NCBI GenBank assembly: GCA_964344765.1 | Contig: CAYFOM010000002.1 | Span: forward strand, 1-64,000 | Length of the DNA: 64,000 bases | Reading direction: 5' to 3' | DNA from: JACNIZ01 sp964344765 | GTDB lineage: Bacteria; Planctomycetota; UBA1135 | In this document: piece after piece, positions 53,880-62,258 of the stretch | Numbering within the stretch: the stretch's first letter is position 1 | Layout of the letters: the number at the start of each line of letters is the position of its first letter | Translations under genes and position numbers: made by a program | Notes under the pieces: model-generated | Database searches by the model: none | The model's input: only the letters and a program-made list of their open reading frames with translations | What the model was told of the DNA's origin: nothing

Positions 53880-54593
53880 TCAGTAAGCACCGCGGGCGAA
53901 GAGCACCGCCGGCACCGTTCGGAGGACCAAAAGAATGTCCAGCCAAAGCGAAGGCTGGCTCAAGTAATCAATATCCATTTCCACTTGTTGCTCAAATGGA
54001 ATGTTGGAGCGGCCGGAGACCTGCCAAATGCAAGTAAGCCCAGGGACGCCGTTCAAGCGTCGGCGGGCGCGCAGCGAATATTCCGCCACCTCTTGAGGGA
54101 TCGGCGGACGAGGTCCGACCAACGACATTTCGCCTTTCAAAATGTTCCACAGCTGCGGCAGCTCATCCATCGACGAAATCCGCAGCAGCCGACCGACGCG
54201 CGTCACGCGCGGGTCCTTCTTCATTTTGAAACGAATGCCGCCGCTCATGTCGGCGTTGGCTTCCAGCGCTTTTTTGCGCTCCTCCGCATCGATGTACATC
54301 GAGCGGAACTTCCACACATGGAACGGCTTGCCCCCTTTGCCAATCCGCACCTGTGAAAAGAAAACCGGTCCCGGCGAATCTAAGCGAATGGCCAGGTAAA
54401 GCAGCGAGCCGATCGGCAATACGAACAGCATCGCAGTTCCCGCTACCGTCAAGTCAAACGCGCGCTTCAGGCGCGGACCGGCGTAGCGGCGAATGCTCCA
54501 AATCTTGCGACGGAATGCCGCACGTGGACCGGCGGTTTGTTCAGCCCATTTTTGGCGGGTGACGCGGGCAAGGAACAACGGGTTTCCCAACAC
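53880..54593 (-). CDS. Initiating sugar transferase domain (WcaJ/RfbP type), downstream of an in-frame TAG
   Basis: A polyprenyl-phosphate hexose-1-phosphate transferase domain. A TM hairpin (LKRAFDLTVAGTAMLFVLPI) is followed by SPGPVFFSQVRIGKGGKPFH, then VWKFRSM, DPRVTRVGRLLRISSMDELP and QLWNILKGEMSLVGPRPPIP. It should start the repeat unit on undecaprenyl phosphate. The frame is continuous with the WecG-type gene upstream except for the TAG at 54621-54623. The first possible internal start is a GTG at 54593. It may therefore be the second half of a WecG-sugar transferase fusion protein. Confidence 0.85.
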   Translation of the reverse strand: MLGNPLFLARVTRQKWAEQTAGPRAAFRRKIWSIRRYAGPRLKRAFDLTVAGTAMLFVLPIGSLLYLAIRLDSPGPVFFSQVRIGKGGKPFHVWKFRSMYIDAEERKKALEANADMSGGIRFKMKKDPRVTRVGRLLRISSMDELPQLWNILKGEMSLVGPRPPIPQEVAEYSLRARRRLNGVPGLTCIWQVSGRSNIPFEQQVEMDIDYLSQPSLWLDILLVLRTVPAVLFARGAY

Positions 54594-54620
54594 GTAGCGC
54601 TTCCATAAGCGCCCCGGTTC

Positions 54621-55322
54621 CTACAGCATGCGCCAACACCACTCCAAGCCGATTTTGCGCCACAACATAGGTGCACGCTTAATGCGACCGGAGAAAAAGT
54701 CGAACAAACCGCCGACGCCGATCGCTACAGGAACTCCCAACTCCTGTAGGTTCTCGGCTATCCACATGTCTTGCTTTGGCGCTCCCATTGCCACAAGCAA
54801 AACATCGGCGTCAGATTCTCGGACCTGACGCATCACATCTTTTTCTTCTTCCGGCTTCCAATAGCCGTCACGCGCGCCGGCGATCTTCAGCTCGGGGAAC
54901 CGCTTTTGCATGTTCTCCGCAACCGCTTCGGCGATTCCAGGTCGTGCGCCGAGGAGATAGATGGAAACTCCTTCGGCAGCCGCTTTTTCACACAGCAACG
55001 GGAACATGTCGGTTCCGTTGACGTTGTCGCGCAACTTGCGCCCCAACATTTTCGACGCGATCTGCAGACCGACGCCATCGCCCCAGACTTCGGGCACTTC
55101 TTTTTGCAGAGTCTTTTTGTACTCTGCGTGTTTGCAAGCAATGTTCAAACAGTCAGGATTAACAAAGGCAAACTGAATCGGCTTCTTATCGCGACTCGAT
55201 TCGATGACGAAGTTGGTCGCGTCCTCCAAATCACGATCGGTGATTCGCACCCCCAAGATGTCCACCTCGCCGCCAGCAGGTACCTGCGGGGAATGGAGAA
55301 TGTTGGGAGTATTGGAGGTCAT
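54621..55322 (-). CDS. WecG/TagA/CpsF family glycosyltransferase, ended by an in-frame TAG
   Basis: A 233-aa domain of the WecG/TagA fold: VNPDCLNIACKHAEYKKTLQ, VWGDGVGL, YLLGARPGIAEAVAENMQKR, DVLLVAMGAPKQDMW, and VAIGVGGLFDFFSGRIKRAP. It adds the second sugar to lipid-linked intermediates. The last residues EWCWRML are followed by TAG and then EPGRLWKRYVLGNP, the normal family ending (RLLQEPRRLWRRY type), so the TAG stands for Gln. The gene follows the STAS gene by 9 bp. Confidence 0.85.
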   Translation of the reverse strand: MTSNTPNILHSPQVPAGGEVDILGVRITDRDLEDATNFVIESSRDKKPIQFAFVNPDCLNIACKHAEYKKTLQKEVPEVWGDGVGLQIASKMLGRKLRDNVNGTDMFPLLCEKAAAEGVSIYLLGARPGIAEAVAENMQKRFPELKIAGARDGYWKPEEEKDVMRQVRESDADVLLVAMGAPKQDMWIAENLQELGVPVAIGVGGLFDFFSGRIKRAPMLWRKIGLEWCWRML

Positions 55323-55331
55323 TGAATTGGA

Positions 55332-55661
55332 CTAGGAAGCGAGACGGAGGTTCTGCTGCTGGCGGTTGCCAACCTGAACCTGAGCTTCTTCAGTTGCACG
55401 CATATCGATCTGAGCAATGCGGTGAATGCGCAGCGATTCCAAGGTGCGGAAAATGGTTTGACCGCAACCGATCAGATGCAGCGACTGGCCGGCCTTGCGA
55501 ATTTGCAATGCGAGGCGAGCGATGTAGGTCGCTTTCTGCGGGGACAGCTCGGAGACTCCGCTCAAATCCAAATAAGTTTCGGTACCTAGTTGGGAAGCAG
55601 AAGCTTCGGTGCCTTGAAGAAGGTTGAAATTGTGAGTGCTGAGGGTGTTGAGGTTGTTCAT
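55332..55661 (-). CDS. STAS domain protein (anti-anti-sigma-like)
   Basis: About 109 aa from the ATG at 55661 (the longer frame to 55688 crosses the predicted sigma-54 transcript start). The STAS fold is suggested by TYLDLSGVSELSPQKATYIA, then LALQIRKAGQSLHLIGCG, with the beta-alpha pattern around a DLSG motif. It has no serine in the usual phosphorylation position that I can identify. As the first gene of the minus operon it may regulate the polysaccharide locus. Confidence 0.65.
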   Translation of the reverse strand: MNNLNTLSTHNFNLLQGTEASASQLGTETYLDLSGVSELSPQKATYIARLALQIRKAGQSLHLIGCGQTIFRTLESLRIHRIAQIDMRATEEAQVQVGNRQQQNLRLAS

Positions 55662-55691
55662 GACTGTTTTTTGTCTGGGACGCGTCATAGG

Positions 55692-55707
55692 GGCAAGCGT
55701 CGTGCCA
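55692..55707 (-). promoter_or_regulatory. Consensus sigma-54 promoter for the STAS-WecG operon
   Basis: The minus strand reads TGGCAC-GACGC-TTGCC with exact -24 GG / -12 GC spacing. The transcript start is expected near 55680, about 20 bases before the STAS ATG at 55661. Confidence 0.75.
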
Positions 55708-55769
55708 ACCTGCGAAAGAGCAAATCTTTATCGGCATCTCATATTGAGATACTGAAATCGTTTCGATTA

Positions 55770-55784
55770 GGAACAAGTTGTTCC
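55770..55784. promoter_or_regulatory. Palindromic candidate enhancer site 1
   Basis: A perfect dyad GGAACAA-G-TTGTTCC midway between two divergent sigma-54 promoters, suited to binding a dimeric enhancer-binding protein. Confidence 0.6.
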
Positions 55785-55801
55785 ACCTGGAGTGCCGATA
55801 A

Positions 55802-55819
55802 GGAACAGGCACCTGTTTC
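55802..55819. promoter_or_regulatory. Palindromic candidate enhancer site 2
   Basis: GGAACAGG-CA-CCTGTTTC, one mismatch in eight pairs. A further half site GGAACAGG at 55838-55845 directly adjoins the -24 element of the plus promoter. All share the GGAACA core with site 1. Confidence 0.6.
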
Positions 55820-55845
55820 ACCGACCTGATCCGAAGCGGAACAGG

Positions 55846-55861
55846 TGGCACAGTCGTTGCA
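55846..55861 (+). promoter_or_regulatory. Consensus sigma-54 promoter for the plus-strand polysaccharide operon
   Basis: TGGCAC-AGTCG-TTGCA with 10 bases between the -24 GG and -12 GC. The expected start is near 55873, so the first possible gene start downstream is the ATG at 55893, not the in-frame ATGs at 55845 or 55863. Confidence 0.78.
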
Positions 55862-55892
55862 TATGCCGACGCTGTCTCGTCAAAAAACACAA

Positions 55893-57047
55893 ATGAGCAA
55901 AATCACCATCGCACTGTTTATCGATGCCTTGGGGTGGCGCATTCAAGATCGACATCACTTTCTGGATGACCTGCTGACATTCAAAAAGCCGTTGGATACG
56001 GTTTTTGGATACAGCTCCACCTGCGCGCCAACCATCCTTACCGGGTTGATGCCGCGCGAACACGGCCATTTCGCCTTCTACCGCTATCAGCCCGATGGCG
56101 GCGCCTTCCCATGGATGGTCAAGCTGCTGGGCTTGTTGCCCGGTTTCCTCGCCGACCGCGGCCGCGTGCGCTCGTGGATCTCGAAAAAGCTGCAGCCTCG
56201 CTTAGGTTGGGATGGCTATTTCCAGCTCTACGGCATGCCGTTCCGCTACTTGAAACAGCTGGACTACACCGAAAAGAAGGACCTCTTCCAGCCTGGCGGT
56301 ATCAATGGCGGCCAGCGCACCTTCTTCCAGAACATGATGGAGGAGGGCACCAAGGTTTGGGTGTCGAACTGGCGCGACGACGAGGTCACCAGCCTTGGCA
56401 AGCTCGAGCAGCAGATCACGCAGCGCGAGATTGACTTCGCCTATCTTTATTGGGCCAAACTCGACGGCGTGCTGCATGAGCATGGTGTCGAGAGTCAGCA
56501 AGCCACCGATCACATTCGTTGGTACGAACGCCAAATCCGCGATTTGGTCGCGCTGGCCAAAGAAAATTACGACGACGTTCAGCTATGCATTTTTTCGGAT
56601 CACGGCATGGCGGACATCCACAAGCTCAGCAACTTGCTGGCCGACGTCGAAGCTCTGGGTTATCGCTGGGGCAAAGATTACGCGTCGGTGTTTGATGCAA
56701 CTGTTGCGCGTTTTTGGTTCCACACCGAGGAAGCTCGTCGCGACATCACCGCGCTGCTCGACGCGGATGAAAACGGTCGCATTTTGACGGATCAGGAGCT
56801 TGCCGACCTCGGCTGTGATTTCCCGGAAGCCAGCTACGGCGAACTTTTCTATCTGGTGAACCCCGGAATTTTGCTTTGTCCCAGTCACATGGGCAAAGCC
56901 CCGCTGGCGGCGATGCACGGTTATCACCCCGACGATCCCGACTCGACGGCGATGTTCGGTGCACTGACCGAGCCGAAAATCCACCCCGGCGGTCTGGCCG
57001 ACTTGGCGCAAACCATGATGCAGGAAAATCGGAGGAAAGCGGCATGA
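55893..57047 (+). CDS. Alkaline phosphatase/phosphodiesterase-like enzyme (type I PDE/nucleotide pyrophosphatase fold)
   Basis: About 384 aa from the ATG at 55893. The alkaline phosphatase superfamily fold is suggested by TIALFIDALGW (metal Asp11), YSSTCAPTILTGLMPREHG (nucleophile Thr about 43), IFSDHGMADIHK and AMHGYHPDDPDS. It has no signal peptide, so it acts in the cytoplasm or at the inner face. As the first gene of the glycosyltransferase operon it could process a nucleotide- or lipid-linked intermediate. Start was set by the sigma-54 promoter. Stop and next start overlap (ATGA). Confidence 0.8.
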   Translation: MSKITIALFIDALGWRIQDRHHFLDDLLTFKKPLDTVFGYSSTCAPTILTGLMPREHGHFAFYRYQPDGGAFPWMVKLLGLLPGFLADRGRVRSWISKKLQPRLGWDGYFQLYGMPFRYLKQLDYTEKKDLFQPGGINGGQRTFFQNMMEEGTKVWVSNWRDDEVTSLGKLEQQITQREIDFAYLYWAKLDGVLHEHGVESQQATDHIRWYERQIRDLVALAKENYDDVQLCIFSDHGMADIHKLSNLLADVEALGYRWGKDYASVFDATVARFWFHTEEARRDITALLDADENGRILTDQELADLGCDFPEASYGELFYLVNPGILLCPSHMGKAPLAAMHGYHPDDPDSTAMFGALTEPKIHPGGLADLAQTMMQENRRKAA

Positions 57048-57910
57048 TTGAAGTTGTACTCAGGTCTCATAACGACATGCCGGTGATTGAAGAAACACTG
57101 GCGGGTTTGGAAAAGCAGACCGTGCCTTTCCGTTTGATCGGTCTGGACAACGCGTCGTCCGACGGCACGTTGGAGGCAGTCAGTGAAATGGCGGATGAAG
57201 TCATTCACATCCCAGCCGGCAAGTACATCCCCGGCAGGGTGCTGAACATCGGCATGCGCGCCACGCATGGCGATACCGTCGTGTTTTTGAATTCGGATTG
57301 CACGCCGCAGCACGATACCTGGTTGGAGGAGTTGCTAGCCGGGATGGAAGTGCCGCATGTTGCCGCCGTGTTTGGACGGCAAATCCCGCGTGAGGATTGC
57401 GTCGCCCCGTACATCAAGGACACCGAAGAGTGTTATGGCGACGGTGAAATCCAGAAGTCATTCCTGCACATGTTTTCGATGGCGTCGTCGGCGATTCAGC
57501 GCGACGTTTGGAAGCAAATGCCGTTCAGCGAAGAGCTGCAGTATTCGGAAGACATTGACTGGACGTGGCGCGCCAGACAACGCGGCTATCAGATCCGTTA
57601 CATGAAGGATTCGATTGTCGCCCACTCGCATAACTACACGCTGAAGCAATTGTTCAAGCGGCAGTTTGGCGAAGGATGCGCCGAGGCGCAGATTTTTGAC
57701 ATGCCGGCCAGCCGGCGAAACTTTGTGCGCTACACCTTGCTGCCGTACGGCATGCAGGTTTTGCGCGATTGGAAAACGTTTGCCCGAATGGGCGCGTGGA
57801 AACATTTCATCGCCGCGCCGGTGCACCGAGGGGTGCAACACTGGGGGCGCCGCAAGGGCTTTAACGAAGGCTGGCGGGAAAAAATTATGGAGGAGAAAAA
57901 ATGCGCATGA
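57044..57910 (+). CDS. Family 2 glycosyltransferase
   Basis: 288 aa from the ATG at 57044, which overlaps the previous stop; the frame open from 56876 lies inside the phosphodiesterase gene. It has GT2 features: VVLRSHNDMPVIEETLAGLE, LIGLDNASSDGTLE, HGDTVVFLNSDCTPQHDTWL and YSEDIDWTWRARQRGYQIRY. It is soluble and cytoplasmic and probably adds a sugar to the growing repeat unit. Confidence 0.92.
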   Translation: MIEVVLRSHNDMPVIEETLAGLEKQTVPFRLIGLDNASSDGTLEAVSEMADEVIHIPAGKYIPGRVLNIGMRATHGDTVVFLNSDCTPQHDTWLEELLAGMEVPHVAAVFGRQIPREDCVAPYIKDTEECYGDGEIQKSFLHMFSMASSAIQRDVWKQMPFSEELQYSEDIDWTWRARQRGYQIRYMKDSIVAHSHNYTLKQLFKRQFGEGCAEAQIFDMPASRRNFVRYTLLPYGMQVLRDWKTFARMGAWKHFIAAPVHRGVQHWGRRKGFNEGWREKIMEEKKCA

Positions 57911-58950
57911 CCCGTTACGGCTCTGCCGATTTTGAAGGATTCTTTTGGCATGAACTGCAAGCCCTGGGTGAAGACTGCATGAAGGCAGTGCCCAATGGAT
58001 TGTTGGCGGTGGTGCTTGGCGGTGGATATGGCCGCGGCGAAGGCGCAGTGGTCACGTTGAATGGGCGGCAAGAACCCTACAACGATTTGGACCTCTTTCT
58101 GGTTTTCGACGGACGTCGCAAAGGCTTGCCGCCGGAACTGGAACCGATTCGCCATAAGTGGGAGAACCGCTTGGGCATCGAGGTCGACTTTTCGCGTCCG
58201 TTATGGCCTGCGGCGATCAAGCGCTGGCCGGCCGCGCTGATGTGGCATGACTTGGCTTTGGGCCACCGCATTATGGCGGGGGAGCCGGCGGCAATTTCGG
58301 GCTATGTGCCTCCTTGTGTGCTCGACCATCCGCGACCGATCGAAGCGCTGCGCTTGCTGTTGAATCGCGGTGCCGGTTTGTTGTGGACGATGGAAGTCGT
58401 CGCCGGCAACACCGAAAAGCCCGACGCCGATTTCATTCGCCGGAACGTGCAAAAAGCATTCTTGTCGGCCGGTGATGCCATTTTGTTGGTGCACGGAATG
58501 CACCATCATTTAGTTGCGGAACGCGGCAAGCTGTTCCAGCAGCTGCATGAGAAGAATCCAAAGGTCGCAGCTTTGGATCTCAACGACAACTACCAACGTG
58601 CGGTTGAATTCAAAAGTAGCCCGGATAGCGTGCCCGCCGAAGTCAACGCCGATGACCTCGACGCCGCCCGCCATGCGTGGTTGGCATCGCTGCTTTATTC
58701 CGAATGTGTTCGCACGGGAAACAACTACTCGTCGATCAACGAGTTGGTCGCCGATCCAAGCATCCGCGAACCGGAGAAAAACCAGTGGTGGCAACGTCCG
58801 GCGAACCTGCTGCGCGGTATGCGCAACGGTCAATGGTCGACGCTTTATCCACGCGAAGCGCTGTATCGCACGCTGCCGTTGATGCTGATGCAGCAACCCA
58901 CGCCGCAACAACCCGAAAAACTGCTCGACGTCTGGAGAGGAGTTGCCTAG
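57901..58950 (+). CDS. Nucleotidyltransferase-fold protein of unknown function in polysaccharide operon
   Basis: A 349-aa protein. The N-terminus has GGGYGRGEGAVV (about residues 39-50) and YNDLDLFLVFDGR (about residues 60-72), the Gly-rich plus DxD pattern of the nucleotidyltransferase superfamily. The rest is helical, with an HHLVAERGKLFQQL element. A strong GGAGGAG site precedes the ATG at 57901; an alternative ATG at 57907 overlaps the previous stop as ATGA. Role in the pathway unknown. Confidence 0.7.
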   Translation: MRMTRYGSADFEGFFWHELQALGEDCMKAVPNGLLAVVLGGGYGRGEGAVVTLNGRQEPYNDLDLFLVFDGRRKGLPPELEPIRHKWENRLGIEVDFSRPLWPAAIKRWPAALMWHDLALGHRIMAGEPAAISGYVPPCVLDHPRPIEALRLLLNRGAGLLWTMEVVAGNTEKPDADFIRRNVQKAFLSAGDAILLVHGMHHHLVAERGKLFQQLHEKNPKVAALDLNDNYQRAVEFKSSPDSVPAEVNADDLDAARHAWLASLLYSECVRTGNNYSSINELVADPSIREPEKNQWWQRPANLLRGMRNGQWSTLYPREALYRTLPLMLMQQPTPQQPEKLLDVWRGVA

Positions 58951-58959
58951 CGATCGTTC

Positions 58960-60336
58960 ATGAAGTATTTCGTCTTCATCCTCTTCGCGATGGTGGCCGC
59001 GCCAATTACCGCGGTGCTGTCGTCGATGAGCCCGTTGTTGCGCGGGCTGGGGGTGATGGCGTTGGTGTTCTCGCCGGCCATTGGCGACATGGCGAACATC
59101 AACTTCCTGTCGATGGAGGAGTATCGCGGACCGGACCGTGGATTTGAAATCGCACTGACCGACATTCTGACCCTTGGTTTCTTCGGTTACTTGTTGATGC
59201 ATCACTCCAACAGGTTGCTGTGGTGGCCGCTGGGATCGACGCCGCTGCTCATTTTGTATCTCATTGGCATGGCGTCCGGGATGACGTCGGCCGACCCGTT
59301 AATCGCCTCGTTCACGCTGTTTAAAGGGCTGCGCTTGTACTTCCTGTTCTGGGTGATTGCCAACCTGATTCACACCGGGACCGACATTGCTTGGGTGCGG
59401 CGAGGATGGATCTTCCTGGGCTTGCTGGGCACGATGGTCGTGCTCAAGCAAAAATACTTGGATGGCATTTACCGCGTGTCGATGTTCTTCGATCACTCGA
59501 ACACGGTGCCGTTGTACCTCAACTTGGTTTGCCCCATTTTGATGGTTTGGGGATTGGCCGACCGCTCGCTGGGCAAGAAGGAAAAAATCCTATGCATGAT
59601 TGCCGGTTTAGGCATGGCCGGCTGCGTAACGATGACCTTCTCTCGCGCAGGTACTGCACTTGCCGCATGCGCAGTTGCCGGGGCGATTTTCGTCGGCGTG
59701 ATTCGCAATCCGCGCGCCAGCAGTTTCATCACCGCCGGCGTATTGGGCTTCATCGGATTACTCGGCATCGCCGCAGTTGCCGACGCGTTCATCGACCGGA
59801 TTTTGAATGCGCCGGAGTCGTCGGCCGAGGCGCGTGATGAATTCAACGTGGCTGCCGAGCAGATGACCAACGAGTATCCGATCGGCGTCGGGCCAAACAT
59901 GTTCTCGCATACGCTGACCAATGTCGGAAAGTACCGCGAGCACCTTCACGTGATGAAGGGCGAAGAACAAGGCGGTGTGGCCCACCACATTTATTGGCTT
60001 ACTTCAGCCGAATTTGGTTGGGTGGGCTTAGCGGTGTTCATCTTGCTGCTTGCGCGATGGAACATCGCCGCAATTTGGCATGGCTGGGGGGACAAAACCC
60101 CGGAAGGACTGGCGATGACCGGAGTGGCGATCGGCTATGTGGCCGTGCATTTATCCGGTTTTCTGGAATGGGCGCTGCGCATTACGCCGGTTTCGCAGCA
60201 AGTCGCCTTGGCCAGTGGAATGCTTGCCGGTTGCGTGTCACTACGCAAACGACAAAAGAAAGAAGAGAAGCGCGCGCGCGTGCTTGCCTTGAATGAACAA
60301 CGGAATCCTGAATCGCAACCCGCCATGGTGGCATGA
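58960..60336 (+). CDS. O-antigen ligase/polymerase-like membrane protein (Wzy type)
   Basis: A 458-aa protein with about 11-12 transmembrane segments and a large loop before the last segments that contains NEYPIGVGPNMFSHTLTNVG, a motif common in O-antigen ligases and Wzy polymerases (a GVGPxxF pattern followed by His-containing HHIYWLTSAEFGW). Together with Wzx and Wzz it fits a Wzy-dependent pathway. It starts 9 bp after the previous gene. Confidence 0.85.
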   Translation: MKYFVFILFAMVAAPITAVLSSMSPLLRGLGVMALVFSPAIGDMANINFLSMEEYRGPDRGFEIALTDILTLGFFGYLLMHHSNRLLWWPLGSTPLLILYLIGMASGMTSADPLIASFTLFKGLRLYFLFWVIANLIHTGTDIAWVRRGWIFLGLLGTMVVLKQKYLDGIYRVSMFFDHSNTVPLYLNLVCPILMVWGLADRSLGKKEKILCMIAGLGMAGCVTMTFSRAGTALAACAVAGAIFVGVIRNPRASSFITAGVLGFIGLLGIAAVADAFIDRILNAPESSAEARDEFNVAAEQMTNEYPIGVGPNMFSHTLTNVGKYREHLHVMKGEEQGGVAHHIYWLTSAEFGWVGLAVFILLLARWNIAAIWHGWGDKTPEGLAMTGVAIGYVAVHLSGFLEWALRITPVSQQVALASGMLAGCVSLRKRQKKEEKRARVLALNEQRNPESQPAMVA

Positions 60337-62258
60337 ATCGACCTGAACCAGAGATCGAAGAAGGCCTAAAGCTGCCATTTGACATTCGCACGCTCATCGC
60401 CGCGATCAAAGGCCGCTGGTGGCAATTCATTTTGATCGGGGTCATTGCAGTTGGCGCCGCCTACGACCTGGGACATCGCCTAGGTTCGGCGAGTTATCTC
60501 TCGCACACGATGTTGTTGTATGCGCCGGCAGCCGACACCAACGTTGAAATGGGTGAGTCGACGTTCTTGCGCACGCACTTAAATATGATCAAGATTCCTG
60601 AGAACCTGGAATCGTTGCGCGACGAATTGCAGTTAGCGGTTTCGATGGACGCCGTCGCCGGCGCAGTCGACGCCGAGATTCAGAAAAACACCGGATTGAT
60701 GGTGATCTCCGGCACTTGGGACACCGCCGACGGTGCCGCCAAAGTCGCCAATACCATGCGCAATATTTTCCTGCGCCGCCACGTCGAGTTGATGGGGGCG
60801 GGGGAGACTCGGGCGTTGGAGCATCAGCGCGGTAAGAAGCAGAAGGAATTGGAGTCGGTGCAAAAGCAGCTGAAGGAGCTGACGCGTTTGGGCAAGGAAA
60901 TTCGCGCGCGCATGTCGGAAGACCTTGCTGCCAACCCTGAAGAAGAAGGGTTGGGCGATTTGAACATTCGCATTGAGCGCATTCGCGATGCCATCGCCGA
61001 AGACCAGTCCTACCGCGCGAACCTGGCAAAATTGGGGCGCATGGAAGTGGACTTGGCGCGCACCGAGCAGTTGGCGGCGGATGGATTGATTGCGCAATCG
61101 GCGGTGGAAAAAGCTCGCGCCGAGTATGAAGCGCAGAAAGCCGTCACCATCGATACCGAAAAGACTGCGGAATGGCGTGAAGAACTCGAACGCTTGCAAT
61201 CGGCGGCGATGCCGTCGGCAAGCTCGCCGACCAGTCCGTCGGCGCCGGTGCTGCAGGAAATGTTGTTGAAAGAATTCAACTTTGAACTGCAGATCATCGA
61301 GTTGGGCGAAGCGATCGCACAACTGGATTCGCGTTTGGCCGAGGTCAAACAGGCTTTGGCCGAGATTTATCCTTACCCGAAGGATCAAGCTGCCGGCTTG
61401 AACTTCTTCCGCATTGTTTCCGACGCCGAGCCGCCGATTTGGGCCGAGAGTTCGTCGAAGAAACTGATTGCGATCGCTGTCGCTGTGTTGCTGTTTGGCT
61501 TCGGCAGCTTTGTGATTTTGTCGCGAGTATTGACCGACCGCCGCATCTTGTCGCGACCCGATGCCAAGGCCAAGCTCGGCATTCAAACATTGGTCGGATG
61601 GCGGCGCGGTCACTTGAATAGCGCGCTGAAATCCATTCACGACGACTTCTTGCTGATGGCCAATCAACTGCGGCCGTTTGCCGGCGAGTCGCGCTGCTTC
61701 TTGATCGTCGGCGTCGAGGAAGACAAGCTGCACGCGCGTACCGTTGGTCAATTGGCGGCTGCGGCGGCTCAGTTAGGCGAACGCGTATTGGTCATCAACG
61801 GCAGCACGCGATCCAGCATGCAGCCGCATTTGGAAAAGGAGATCAACGGTCACAAGTTGATTTTCGGCCTAGATGAAGCCATCCCGGGGTTGCGCGACGG
61901 ACAGAGCGTTTTCCCCGATGCCGGTTCGATTCAAGCCGGCACCCTGCACATCCTCGGCAACGGCGGACGCATTCCGCGACCGGAAGAGCTGTCGTCGCTG
62001 AAGTTCCGCGCTTTGTTGGAAGAGGCGCGCAACCTTTATTCGATGGTCATCGTCATCGGCCCCGATCCAAGCACCACGCGCCAAGTGGTGCTGCTCGCAG
62101 AAAACTGCGACAAGACGATGATCGTGCTTCGCGCCAGCCGCATGAAGGCCGGCAAGATCAAAACTGCGCTCGAGCCGTTGTTGGCCGAGCCCGAGAAGCT
62201 CAATGTCATTCTCGGTGAAATCAAACCCCGTTTCGCGTCGCTATCCGACGCTGCTTAA
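60333..62258 (+). CDS. Wzz/GumC-like chain-length protein with degenerate BY-kinase domain
   Basis: A 641-aa protein. The Wzz domain has an N-terminal TM (WWQFILIGVIAVGAAYDLG, about residues 30-50), a long coiled coil (about 150-330) and a second TM (KLIAIAVAVLLFGFGSFVIL, about 377-396). The C-terminal domain (from about 450) resembles a CpsD/BY-kinase: FLIVGVEEDKLHARTVGQLA in place of Walker A, VLVINGSTRSSM in place of Walker A', and VIVIGPDPS. The P-loop GKS and the A' Asp are lost and there is no Tyr-rich tail, so it is probably a non-catalytic pseudokinase. It overlaps the previous gene by 4 bp. Confidence 0.82.
   Translation: MNRPEPEIEEGLKLPFDIRTLIAAIKGRWWQFILIGVIAVGAAYDLGHRLGSASYLSHTMLLYAPAADTNVEMGESTFLRTHLNMIKIPENLESLRDELQLAVSMDAVAGAVDAEIQKNTGLMVISGTWDTADGAAKVANTMRNIFLRRHVELMGAGETRALEHQRGKKQKELESVQKQLKELTRLGKEIRARMSEDLAANPEEEGLGDLNIRIERIRDAIAEDQSYRANLAKLGRMEVDLARTEQLAADGLIAQSAVEKARAEYEAQKAVTIDTEKTAEWREELERLQSAAMPSASSPTSPSAPVLQEMLLKEFNFELQIIELGEAIAQLDSRLAEVKQALAEIYPYPKDQAAGLNFFRIVSDAEPPIWAESSSKKLIAIAVAVLLFGFGSFVILSRVLTDRRILSRPDAKAKLGIQTLVGWRRGHLNSALKSIHDDFLLMANQLRPFAGESRCFLIVGVEEDKLHARTVGQLAAAAAQLGERVLVINGSTRSSMQPHLEKEINGHKLIFGLDEAIPGLRDGQSVFPDAGSIQAGTLHILGNGGRIPRPEELSSLKFRALLEEARNLYSMVIVIGPDPSTTRQVVLLAENCDKTMIVLRASRMKAGKIKTALEPLLAEPEKLNVILGEIKPRFASLSDAA

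Noticed and set aside
37729..54623. A general recoding of stop codons in this organism
   Set aside because: All other genes use TAA, TAG and TGA as ordinary stops at family-typical ends. Three isolated cases with different codons do not support reassignment.
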